64,000 nucleotides of DNA. Source: Quillaja saponaria. Taxonomy: Eukaryota > Streptophyta > Magnoliopsida > Fabales > Quillajaceae. The notes below the pieces were generated by a model, which saw nothing but the letters and a program-made list of their open reading frames with translations, did no database searches and was not told where the DNA came from. A program made the position numbers and the translations under genes. The DNA lies in assembly GCA_029379385.1 (NCBI GenBank), contig CM055618.1:20003071-20067070 (forward strand). Reading direction: 5' to 3'. Numbering within the stretch: position 1 is the stretch's first letter; every line of letters begins with the position of its first letter. Shown piece by piece: positions 50,501 through 61,625 of the stretch.

Positions 50501-53160
50501 ATTTGAAAGATGAAGATATATAATCTGCAACTAATGTTTGGATTCTTTTCCCCCTTTAATGTGTGTCTTTATGTGGTATAAATGATTTATGGTCAATTTA
50601 CCACCTACCGAGGGGTACTTTAAAAAAGTAAGATGAAACCTTTTTTTATTTTATTTGGCAGATGGTTCAGACGTGCTGGAAACTCATATATTAAAGTACC
50701 TTTCTTTGGAGCTGTTTCATACCTAACTTTGGCTGTTTCGCCATTCTGCATAGCATTTGCTGTTCTTTGGGCAGTTTATCGCAGTGTTTCCTTCGCCTGG
50801 ATTGGCCAAGATATACTTGTAAGATATATGTTTCCTTTTAGTTTCCAAGATGAAACATATTAATTTAAGGAACTAAAGGTTTCTTTGTAGCTTTTCAAAT
50901 CTTGTTTCTAGAATTTTCTTCTACTTGCTGCTACATTATCTCCTATATATTCTGATCCAAATTACACAATGACCTAAATTTGAAGAATTCAAAAGTGTTG
51001 TGCGAGATCATGTTCAAGTTATTTCATATCTGTATTGAGTTCAGAAGGTAGCATGCATGTACTTTGTGTAAATTTAACAACCATATCTTTCATTTATTGT
51101 TCCATCAGGGAATTGCACTGATAATCACAGTTCTTCAAATTGTTCATATACCTAATCTCAAGGTAATTTTTTGAACTCATTTTATTGTCACTGTTTTTGA
51201 ACCATTGCTTAAATTACACTTTTCTCCCCCTCCCTCCCCAAAAAATAAAAAAATAAATAAAAATTGATGTCCGTCATATGAAGCATTTGGTACGCTTAAA
51301 AGTCATACAGTTGAGGTTCATTGTCTTTGTTACAAATAAAAACTAAGGTAGGCATAATCTTAGTAACTCTACACATAGGTATCAGCAAGGGGGCCTGGAA
51401 ACTAGCATAACAAAAGCATTTGAACAGTCAAAGGTTATGTAAGTTTGGGGATGTGTTGACCACGACTCTTGAAGGAAAATGGAAATGCAATGTGCACACT
51501 CACTCACAGGGATACATACATTTCTATACATAGTATGTCTACACTACCATTTTGCATAATGTTGGAAGTCTCATGAGTAACTCCTTCATTCATCAAAGTA
51601 TGATGGCTGAATTCTGAAGGTTTCCTTAATATGGTGGAGGTGGCTACATTTGCATGATCACTAACACCTTTACATGCATCTAGCAAAATTCTTTCTATTT
51701 CTAATTATAAGTTCTGTTGAAGATTACGAGGGTAGGAATTTTTACCCCCAAATAGAGACAGATGAAATGGATTTATGTTTTCTCTGTCAACAAAGAAATT
51801 AAACTGAAATGTTTTTTTTTTATGTTTTGTGAATTAGGTTGGTACAGTTCTTCTCTGTTGTGCCTTCTTGTATGACATATTTTGGGTATTTGTTTCAAAG
51901 AGGTTGTTTCATGAAAGCGTAATGATTGTGGTAAGTTATTCTTTTTACCCGCTGTGCTAGATAATATTTGTTTGAAGCACTAAGTAATTATGTTCACTTC
52001 TAAACTTCAATTATTTAATTGCTCAGGTAGCACGAGGAGATAAAAGTGGAGAGGATGGTATTCCAATGCTACTGAAGATCCCTCGGATGTTTGATCCATG
52101 GGGTGGTTACAGCATTATAGGATTTGGAGACATCCTTTTACCAGGATTGGTTGTAGCATTCTCGCTGAGGTTTAGTTTCCAGTAACCCTTCTTTTCCTTT
52201 TTACCTTGCAAGAGTTTATCCGAGCAGCTTGAAACATACAACCTCGAACTTCAATTATAACCATGATTTCACATTCTGTATTTATATCTACTTTAGTATA
52301 AATTGGAGCCAATTTAAGATGGTTGGAAACTGCAATAAGTTTCAGTGGATTATGAGAAAACCCATTGCGGTGCTTTGAAAATCTTTAGTTTTACCTGAAG
52401 AAGCAGGTGAAATGATAATTTCTTCCAACTGCATTTCTCTATCACCTTTGCAAACCAGAAATGATTCTATGTATTTTCTGTTAGATATTACTTTTCCAGC
52501 AAGTTATCAATTTAAGAAGGTACCTCATCCATAATGAACTTAGTGGCCCCCCTTGCAGGTATGATTGGTTGGCAAATAAGAATCTTCGAGCTGGATACTT
52601 TCTGTGGGCAATGTTTGCCTATGGCTTTGGTGGGTATTGCTCAGGGATCTACTCTATTATTATTAGCTTGATACATGTCAAGAACCAATCAAATGGTTTT
52701 GCTATTCATGGTACTTTGTAACTCTCCGCACCCCACCACCACTACCACACATGAAAAAGGGGGGGGGGGGGGGGGGGGGTGGAGTTAGCTGATTGTATTT
52801 TCAATTATTATAGTTTATGTGGACTGATGTTCTTTATGTTTTTGAATTGAACGTGGGCCAGGTCTTCTAATCACATATCTGGCTCTAAACTTGATGGATG
52901 GGCATGGTCAACCAGCACTGCTTTACATTGTCCCTTTCACTCTTGGTAATTTTTGTTGCCTTAGTAAGCAGTTTGGAACTAACCATGCAATGTGAAATGC
53001 CGTAGCAGCTTTTCCTGGTTGTCTAATCACAATTTCAAAAACTGATGCAGGGACCTTTATGACACTGGGTAGGAAGCGAGGGGATTTGAGGATTTTGTGG
53101 GCAAGAGGAGTACCAGAAAGACCCTGTCCGCACATCCGGCTCCAACATAACCAAGAATAG
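47586..53160 (+). CDS. Signal peptide peptidase-like aspartyl protease (SPPL) with PA domain
   Basis: Intramembrane GxGD aspartyl protease of the endomembrane system, cutting type II membrane peptides within the bilayer. Fourteen exons (47586-47732, 47906-48064, 48171-48282, 48564-48683, 48839-48990, 49110-49292, 49482-49516, 50662-50818, 51109-51162, 51838-51930, 52027-52169, 52559-52629, 52862-52945, 53051-53160) sum to 1620 bases, 539 residues. A signal peptide (1-27) is followed by a lumenal protease-associated domain at about 60-170 ([21 protein letters not shown]). About nine membrane helices come next. Catalytic Asp386 is in LYDIFW and Asp439 in GFGDILLPG, and the PAL motif is at 493-495 in QPALLYIVP. 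All key residues are present. The gene lies between MurE-like and PIP1/CYP86A genes, matching the Arabidopsis SPPL2/SPPL4 neighbourhoods (recalled). Confidence 0.96.
52759..52779. repeat. Poly-G tract (21 G)
   Basis: An uninterrupted run of about 21 guanines in the intron between exons 12 and 13 of the SPPL gene. Long G runs are rare in AT-rich plant introns. The length may be inaccurate because homopolymers are hard to sequence. Confidence 0.9.
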
Positions 53161-54860
53161 AATATAATACTTCCCCAAGATGCAGTATATCCGTAGTTTT
53201 TTATAACTTGTAATGTAAGGTAAACCTTTAGGAATCTAGGATGCAAACTCGCCCGTCAATGTCATAGCACCAAATAGTTGTATTATATGAAAGATTAATC
53301 CCCTTTAATTATCTGGGGCTCATAATCACTGCGCTAATTCGAATGTCAAATAGTAGGGGTGTTCATGCACTCTTTGGGGCCATCTTAGTACATTAGAGTT
53401 CTGAAAAAGATTTTGTTGTGTTCAAGGCACAATGGCTCTTAACTGAAAGAAGGGACAGAAGGGTTGGCATGGACGGCCAATGAGCCAACCAGCCAAGGCT
53501 TGCAGTTGCAGGTGGGGCTGAAGGCTGCATGCCTGCATGTGAGGGGTATCGTTTGGCCCGGTGTGTGACTTGTCTAGCATTACTGGCAACTCCTTTTTTT
53601 CTGTCAAACTTACACATCATAAAAGATATGCAGTAGAAAGAAGATTAGGTTGAACAGGAGGACTCGTAGGACCACATTAAATTGGTGGAATATTTCAGAG
53701 AGGAGCAAAAGGAAGGGCATGTGATTTGTGAGTAGTCCTCCGGCCCTACAGCCGCACAGCCTCACATTTTGCCTGTTGGTCATGGTCGGTCATGGAAATA
53801 ATTAAAATTAAACTAAACCCAATCATACATGTTGGCCATCAAAATTTAAATATGGATCATTCAATCCAGCGCATTCAATTTTTAATATTCTATGTATAGA
53901 TTTTTATTTATTTTTATCTTTCATTGCAGTTATCGCAACTTGTTTTAATTGCAAAAAGGTGTTGCTCCATTGTGAATTGTGATGGCTCCCCTATACTAGA
54001 AAAACTGAAAAAAAAGTGAAAAGAAAAAGGGTTTGTCATTATTAGACACCTAGAAGCCAGAAATAGCCGTTGCCCATGTGAGGCTCAATTCTCAAGGACG
54101 TCACTTTCTTAACGGTCACCAAACGGCCATTTTTTCTCAGCCTATCGTCACCCATTTCATTTCTGATTTTCTGGGGTTGTGGTTCTTCCACCGTTGAAAT
54201 AATTCCGTTGTTTAGAGGAAAAACTTCTAATGGGACCATTATACCCTTTTTCAGTGTTGATCCTGGAAATAATTAGAGTGGGGGCACGTTTAGTTTGAAA
54301 CTAAAATACCTAATTTGTAATCTAATTGTTTTATATACACAAACATTGCTTGTGACTAATTGTTGATGTGATAACAGCAAGTTATTCTTCTTCCTTTTAG
54401 TTTTTTTTTTTTTGTAATTTTTTTGTAAAATTATATTAAGTGGATAACTTAATATACACTTAATATAATTTACTAAATGCAGAGAAATTTCAATGATAGT
54501 TATAGACAGAGAAAAAAAAAAATGGATGACAGTCTGTAGCGGATAAGAACAATACAGATTACAGACAAACCATCCAGGCATGAGAACTTTCCAGAATAAT
54601 TCCTCAGAAACTATATATAAAGCTCATCTTTGAATCATAACAATTATTCAATTAATCATGATCAAAGATTAATTGAAAGAGAAAATAAAAAATAAAAAAG
54701 ACAACCCAATAAAGTAAGAATAGACTCCCCCCCATCTATATAAATTCACTCTAATCCTTAACAGCCTATAGATACTTTACTTTGAGTGGGTTGAGATATA
54801 ATCAAGAAACTTCCTTTTTTGAGAGCGAGGAAGAGAGAGAGACTCAGTGAGAAAGTGACA
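53161..54860. other. Intergenic region with PIP1 promoter
   Basis: Contains the SPPL 3'UTR, then 1.3 kb with no exon I can support, then the aquaporin promoter and leader. Short open frames near 53.4-53.6 kb and 54.1 kb look like chance. Confidence 0.5.
54737..54745 (+). promoter_or_regulatory. TATA box of the PIP1 aquaporin gene
   Basis: TATATAAAT lies 116 bases before the aquaporin start codon, a normal spacing for a plant TATA box with a short leader. It is followed by a leader rich in GAGA (GAGCGAGGAAGAGAGAGAGA). Confidence 0.6.
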
Positions 54861-56439
54861 ATGGAAAACAAGGAAGAAGATGTTAAGCTTGGAGCTAACA
54901 AATTCTCAGAGAGGCAGCCCATAGGCACAGCCGCTCAGTCTGACAAGGACTACAAGGAGCCACCACCAGCTCCTCTGTTTGAGCCAGGCGAGCTCAAGTC
55001 ATGGTCTTTCTACAGAGCTGGGATCGCAGAGTTTGTGGCCACCTTCTTGTTCCTCTACATCACCGTCTTGACTGTAATGGGTGTGAACAGATCTAACAAG
55101 TGTGCCTCTGTGGGCATTCAAGGGATTGCTTGGGCTTTTGGTGGTATGATCTTTGCACTTGTCTACTGCACAGCTGGTATCTCAGGTGAGCTTCCTCCCT
55201 CTCCCTTAGCTCAATTAATCATGGGTGCTTTAATTTTACCCTTTTTTTCTTTTTCTTTTTCTTTGTTTATTTTACTGGCCTACACAGAATCTTGCGAACC
55301 TATCTTTCATCTGATGTAGCTTTTGCTTGTGTGATGGAAAATTGTGTGTCAAAGCCCATAATGCTCAATGTTTCAGAATTAACAAACCAGATCTGTAATC
55401 TGTGTGCTTGTTTTCCACAGGTGGACACATCAACCCAGCAGTGACCTTTGGTCTCTTTCTGGCAAGGAAGCTCTCCCTCACAAGAGCTGTCTTCTACATT
55501 ATAATGCAGACCCTTGGAGCCATCTGCGGTGCTGGTGTGGTGAAGGGATTTGAGGGTAATTCTCGCTTTGAGTTGTATGGTGGTGGAGCCAATGCTGTCA
55601 ACCCCGGATACACCAAAGGTGATGGGCTTGGCGCTGAGATTATCGGCACATTTGTCCTTGTGTACACTGTTTTCTCTGCTACTGATGCCAAGAGAAACGC
55701 AAGAGACTCTCACGTTCCTGTATGTATTTTTCCCTCTCCAAGATCTGGTATTTCAGTTTTCTATTATATTTGATGTGTGCTTCTTTTGGGTGCTCAGTCG
55801 TGCTGGTTCTTTGGACATTCCTGCAAGCTTTAGTATATGAATGGGTTTCCTTGAAATTCAGATAGTGGTTCAAGAACCCACCAAATATATATGTATATAT
55901 ATACTGGCTATGGAATATGCTCTACAACCTGTTGGACTATGGTCTATTGCTGTTTTTTTCTACCTTTTAATTGTTGAATCAATCAGCTTGGTTTCAATTT
56001 TCTGACAATTCAAAACCACTTATTAGTTTTGATAACTGACAACTCAAAGCCCTTTATTGATGTTAAGCTTAAGAGTATTGGATGATTTATGTTTGCAGCT
56101 TTTGGCTCCTCTTCCCATCGGGTTTGCTGTGTTCTTGGTCCACTTGGCCACCATTCCCATCACAGGAACTGGCATTAACCCTGCTAGGAGTCTTGGTGCT
56201 GCCATCATCTTCAACAAAGACCATGCATGGGATGACCATGTAAGTTCTTTTCTTGTATATTAAATTGCACACTGAATATTTGGAGTCAATTATCTTTTGG
56301 CTGAATGGTGGATTTATAGAAAATTCTCTCTGCTAACATGCAGTGGATTTTCTGGGTGGGACCTTTCATTGGAGCTGCTCTTGCTGCTGTATACCACCAG
56401 ATAGTCATCCGAGCCATTCCATTCAAGGCCAGGGCTTAA
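54861..56439 (+). CDS. Plasma membrane aquaporin, PIP1 subfamily
   Basis: Water (and possibly CO2 or H2O2) channel of the plasma membrane; PIP1 proteins usually act with PIP2 partners. Four exons (54861-55185, 55421-55719, 56099-56239, 56344-56439) total 861 bases, 286 residues, standard length. The long N-terminus starting [20 protein letters not shown] is the PIP1 mark; the short C-terminus ends IPFKARA. Six helices and the two NPA boxes ([21 protein letters not shown]) are intact, with the Arg of the selectivity filter after the second NPA. The three-intron layout is typical for PIP genes. The start is the first ATG after the GAGA-rich leader; an upstream in-frame TTG is not used. It lies tail to tail with CYP86A. 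Confidence 0.97.
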
Positions 56440-57039
56440 TTGTCATTCCAGAAGTCACATCCTTGCCATCTTCTTTGTTTACCCTAGCTCTTTTTTGTTT
56501 TTCAATTTTTCTGTCTCATTCATTTTTCCTTTCATGTGTATCTATTTGGGTGCTCAGGTGTTAATTATGTGTGTATATGATGAGGTAATTATCTAATTAG
56601 TTTGTGACATTATGAATGGAGAATTCTTCTTCATGTCTTGAAATTATTTTTTTTTCTGCATTTCCTTCAAGCAACACAGGTTTCTTTTGTCTATTTATTC
56701 AGTCTAAACTTAGTCTACAAGTCATATTTTTATCAGGCCTATGCATGTATATCAGGCCTGCCTGCTGGCATGCATATGCACATGTGTTGCCCTTAACTTA
56801 TTGAAATTTTACGAATGAGTAGCTGCAGCAGTATAAGATTAAATTCTTGCTCACTTGGGAGGAGTTTATAATTAACAAGGCTCTCTAAATTTTTTAAAGA
56901 AACTAGTAGTGGAAAATACTAGTCATGTTTATTCTGACAAACATATAAATTATAGGACAATGTATAGAATTATTATTATTATAGTATGCCATCATATTCA
57001 AAATATCACCCAAAAAAACGAATAAGACCGGACCTAGCC
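56440..57039. other. Convergent 3' region of PIP1 and CYP86A
   Basis: 600 bases holding the 3'UTRs of the two converging genes. No exon seen. Confidence 0.5.
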
Positions 57040-58687
57040 TTAAGCAACAGCAGCCACCATTTCGATTACCTCACAATTTCCATTACTAGTCAGAACCTCT
57101 TTACCAGAGGCAGCCGTGCCATTCTTTATTTTCTCCAATATCGGCCTCAGCTCCCTGGACAGCACGTTCATTTTCAGCCCATACTTCATGAACAAAGTGA
57201 GTGACATCTTTTGCTCTACACGGTGACCTGCTGCCACTTCCAGCCGGTGGTGCAGTAACACTGCCGCGGCAATAGATTTCATTTGCAAGTAAGCCAGATC
57301 CTTTCCCAAACAAATTCTTGGACCCCCATTGAAGGACACAAACTTATAAGAATCTTGTACCTCAATTTTCTTACCATCATTGGACAACCATCTCTCAGGC
57401 TTAAATTCAAGGCAGTCATCACCCCAAATAAATTTCATCCGACCAATCGAGTAAATGGAATAGGTAATGGAGGATCCGGCCCGGAGGAATGTTCCGCTTG
57501 GCAAAACGTCGTCGTTGATGACATGCTTGGAGTCCTGCGGCACTGACGGGTAAAGCCTGAGAGTTTCGGACAACGCTGCCTTGAGGTATATCAAGCGGTC
57601 AACTTCCTCAAACACTAATGGGTCTTCCACCCACTTGGAAGTGTCACTGCCACGTGTCTCCATCAGGACGGTGCATAATTCCATCAGAATTTTCTCTTCC
57701 ACTTGTGGGTTTTGACTGACCAACCAGAAGAACCAGCTCAGCGCAACAGATGACGTGTCACGTCCAGCTAGGATGAAGTTGAGCGCCACGTGTTGGAGGA
57801 ATTCGTCCGAGTAGGATTCTTTTTTCTTCATGAACCTAGATAGCAAGTCATCGTGTGGGTTCCCACTGCCACCTTGTTGCTGATTCAACAACTCGAGCTT
57901 ACGTGTGTTGATGATGTTCGGACAAATATTCGTCGACGTGTCCAAGGCTTCGCCTCAAGCTGACTTCCATCCCGAGCCCGAGCCATTTCTTGAATTTCCA
58001 AATGATTTCAGGCAGAATAAAGCGCTGTAGCGTGGCTTCGGTTGCTCGGTCAAAAGCCAAAGCGAAGCCATTTTCAGGTAGTCCCACAGAAAGAGTTTGA
58101 GGATCCTTACCAAAAGTCAAGCCGCAAATGTTATCGAAAGTGAGCCGAAGCAGAAGATCTTGAAGATCAACAGGCTTTCCTTCCTGCTGAGCCATGGCGA
58201 GGATCGGACAAAACCTCAGCTTGATGGCTCGGCTAACCCACCTAGCCATGGCCTGCCGCAAAGTCCTGGTGGTAAATTCTAATGCGGCGGTTTTTCTCTG
58301 GAACAACCACGTGTCACCATCAGAATTGAAGATCCCTTCTCCGAGTAAATCGTGAAATGCAGCCTGCCAAGTGGGACCTTTGGGGTAATTATCGAATCGG
58401 ACCTTCAGAATGTGCTCCAAATTCTTCGGGTCGCACGTGACAGTCACGAGTCCTTGTTTACGAGCAAGGAAGGGAATGGCACAGATGCAAGTCTGGTACG
58501 TTCCACCACACGCGCGGAGATTGTCTGCTATCCAATCATGCATGCAATTGGCGTTTCGGACAAGATCTGGAAGACTACCTAATAAAGGCCAGACACGTGG
58601 ACCACTCAGTGTCCTCGAGATGAATCTGAACCATAATAAATACGCCGTTACGGCAGATAAGATCATTAAAGCCGCTGATGCATCCAT
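57040..58687 (-). pseudogene. CYP86A fatty-acid omega-hydroxylase gene with one-base frameshift
   Basis: Cytochrome P450 of the CYP86A family, ER-bound enzymes that omega-hydroxylate fatty acids for cutin and suberin. The gene is intronless on the minus strand. [20 protein letters not shown] is the membrane anchor; [14 protein letters not shown], the I-helix AGRDTSS, the ETLR ExxR motif, PERW and the haem loop [12 protein letters not shown] (with its Cys) are all present. The frame changes at 57919-57921: upstream reading ends [18 protein letters not shown], while the protein continues as [14 protein letters not shown] in another frame. The span of 1648 bases is one more than 549 codons, so one extra base is the only indel. 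The normally conserved Pro in GTFxPAGS reads GTFLRAGS, which hints at relaxed constraint. It could still be a working gene with a consensus error. The start is the ATG at 58687; an in-frame ATG 33 codons upstream lacks family similarity. Confidence 0.85.
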
Positions 58688-61625
58688 GTGATACAGGAAC
58701 CCACTTGATGGGATACCTTTATTAACTGCACCGTCAAGCACTGGAAAACTTCCTTTTCTTACCTTGTTTTCGCGGGAACTATGCAAATTGAAACAGAAGA
58801 AGAAATGTGTGTAGTTGAAGTGTAAACTGGAAACTGCAAATCAGAAGCCAAAACTTGCAGACATGGACATAGGGAAATACCCAGATCAAAATGGGTTAGA
58901 GGAACACAAACCAGATGATATTAATGATTAAAAACCTCTGTGTGCAAATGCAAGCAAGCAATTACTATGAGAGAGAACTAAAGAAGTAAAGGTTTTTTTA
59001 GGCAACGTGAGGACGAAGATGAAGTAAGGAACTGAGAAAAAACCAGAGGAAGAGCTAGATAGAACGGGAAGTCGGGTGAGTAAGGAAAAAGGAAGATGGA
59101 GAAAGTGATTTATAGGATAGTGAAACAGGGAAGGGACAATAACAGGAGTAAAGGCTGTTGTTGAAATTTTCTTCCTTTTTTCAGTAGAGCTTAATAATCA
59201 CCTGATAATTAATCCACTGCCATTAATGCCGACAGAGGTCGTTGGAGGTATAAGGTTACTCTCTTCCTTTTTACATAGTAGGATTTTCTCGCCTAATTTG
59301 CTGGAGAAGACTACTTTTTTTTTTTTTCGTTAGGCTGCTCCTTCTTTAATTGTGACAATGAAGGAAGAAGTAGAAGCAAGTAAAATTGGTTGAAGAAACG
59401 GGAAACCCATCCATTAATTGTGTTTTTGAGAAAGAAACTATGTGGAATTTTACGCAAAGAAACTTTTTCTTAAGAATGAGAATAAGAATATGACATTGGC
59501 AATGGCTTTGGGTCCGGAAACATTGGTTTGTATTAATTTATTAACAATCGGTTCTTCATGTAATTTGTTTGGGTCGGTAAGCCACCTACCAACACCCATT
59601 TTTCAAATCCTCTACCCGTTTTAACGGCTTAGTTTTCTGTCCTACATTAATTCATCAAAATGACATCTTGCAAGTGATTAAGACATAAAGAGATACTTGT
59701 AGAACCCCTAAATTGGTGAAGATGGTCCATGTGTGAATTCAGTGATCTTACCTTGAATAAGTCAAACATGACTTCAAGCTGTTTCTTAGAAAATCCAGGC
59801 ATTACGCATGTTACACTGCTCATCAGTAGCAAAAAGCCCGCCCCCACTAAAATAGGGAGATTGCCCATACACTTTTATCTCTTCCAACTAAAATATACAG
59901 TACCTTGGGGAATTGCTAGTTCCTAAAAAAGGTTTCAGTTTCAATTTGTTTGAGTAGTTATTCCTCGTTGATTATAGTTCCATGAGTAATTGAATTTGTT
60001 TTCTTCTTAAGGACCCAATCCTAAACATACTGGATGATCTCAATGAATGACCTACCGTTTTGAGACAAGAAAATGAACAAAATATGTGTTTTGATCTGCT
60101 TCCAAATGATCCAGATAGCAAAATGGAAAACTACAACAATATGGCACAAATGCCTTCAGTTATGACCCACTTGGAGTAAAAGCCTCCTCTTTCTTGGCTC
60201 TCCCACACTTGAACTGGCGCTTGTGAGACATGCAGGGCCAACAGGTTCATTCTGGCCCGGATGCTCTGTAATCATGGCAACAAGGCCATTACTAATGAAC
60301 AGGGAACAACATGAACCCAGATTTTGAGTTTTATTGCCAGAAAAAAAAAAAAAAAAAAAACAGTTCTGAGTCTTCATTCATAATGGAGTGGCTCGTGTTT
60401 CAGCTGGTCATCCCCTTTAGGCTTTAAGTACTCCAACTTTAGTCTGTTCAGTGGCTGCTACAACCCAAAACGAGAACAGCTTACTAGCTGGAGAGATAAT
60501 TAGTGGATTATAGACTTCACAGAAATGTTAGTTTCAGCATTTCAGTGGAGTATAGTTTTATATGCAAAATATTTTTTTTATAAAGGACCAGGGTTTAGAT
60601 CAACTAGAAACTAGAGAGTAGCAGAGTAGTAGACTATGGAATGGAAGAAAGCCAGTTCTTTTCCTCTATTCACTGGGGCATTTTTCATCACAGGCTGAAC
60701 AAAACAAAATACATACTGGCTTAGGGGAAGCTTACACCCTTCTGTACCTTCTCTTTATCTGCAAAACCAAAAACTTAGCCTATAACTTCTGTGAAGTGAT
60801 GACAATCTCTACTGACTGAGGAGACTAGGATAAGATAGATGGAGTTAGGAATACTAGAAACTCAATACAATGAATACCAAAATGGAACTAAAAGTATGAC
60901 AAGACAAAAACATGCTTCTCCATAACTGGGAACTAGGTTTGAGGGATCTATCATGCTCAACTTTACATATCAGCAATATATTATGATAAGATGTTTACAA
61001 AATGGTGCATCCACATCTTCAAGAATAATCATACCCTTGTCTCATTCAAATTTTCAAATCTTCAACCACACCATGGCTACATAGCGAAAGAGAAACTAAC
61101 CTCTTTTTTTCTATGAAGGCATAACAGTTTCTTCCATTCAATCTTAGATTCATGTATTTAAAAGTTTTCTCTATCATTTTTCTCAAACACATTCACAGTT
61201 TTCAGTAATGGCTAGAAAATAATAATCACCAGAATACAAGCCTACTAGAGATGAATCTTCCACGGTAACAAATCAATCATAAAGCTTATATATGAGCTGA
61301 TTGAATGATCCATTCAAGGCACTACTACAGAAACAGAAGTTCAGTAGATCAATTTCAGAATAGTAACCAGTATTACAAACAACGATAGAACTCCAAAATT
61401 TAGTCATAACAACAGGGGCGAAACATTCAAACGGGACATATGTGGTATTGTCACTTTGTCAGAAAAATCAATCATGATAACTTTCATTTATAAACACTTA
61501 CAGCTTTAACCAAGTACAACTAAATTTACAAGTGAATCAAACCAATAACTATTCTACAAAAAAATCAATTATCCCAAATAATCGAATACCTCCACTTCCA
61601 GTAATCCCTACTAATCTTTCTGAGA
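58688..61625. other. Intergenic region with possible orphan exons
   Basis: About 2.9 kb between CYP86A (5' side) and the BTB gene (3' side). 58.7-59.2 kb is probably the CYP86A leader and promoter, and the BTB 3'UTR lies near 61.5 kb. Two minus-strand stretches between 60160 and 60457 look protein-like (see findings) but belong to no gene I can build. Confidence 0.4.

Noticed and set aside
53393..53620. Overlapping minus-strand open frames of 61-75 codons
   Set aside because: No family resemblance, low-complexity composition, intergenic position.
54819..54860. Upstream extension of the aquaporin from a TTG
   Set aside because: Not an ATG, and PIP1 proteins begin MENKEEDV.
55300..55713. 137-codon minus-strand open frame
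   Set aside because: Antisense shadow of PIP1 exon 2.
58688..58786. N-terminal extension of CYP86A by 33 codons
   Set aside because: The family starts at MDxSxALMILSA; the extension has no similarity and is probably leader.
59647..59868. Minus-strand open frame with a hydrophobic start (MGNLPILVGAGFLLLMSS)
   Set aside because: It could be a signal-peptide gene, but the rest is not protein-like and no gene context or splice partner supports it.
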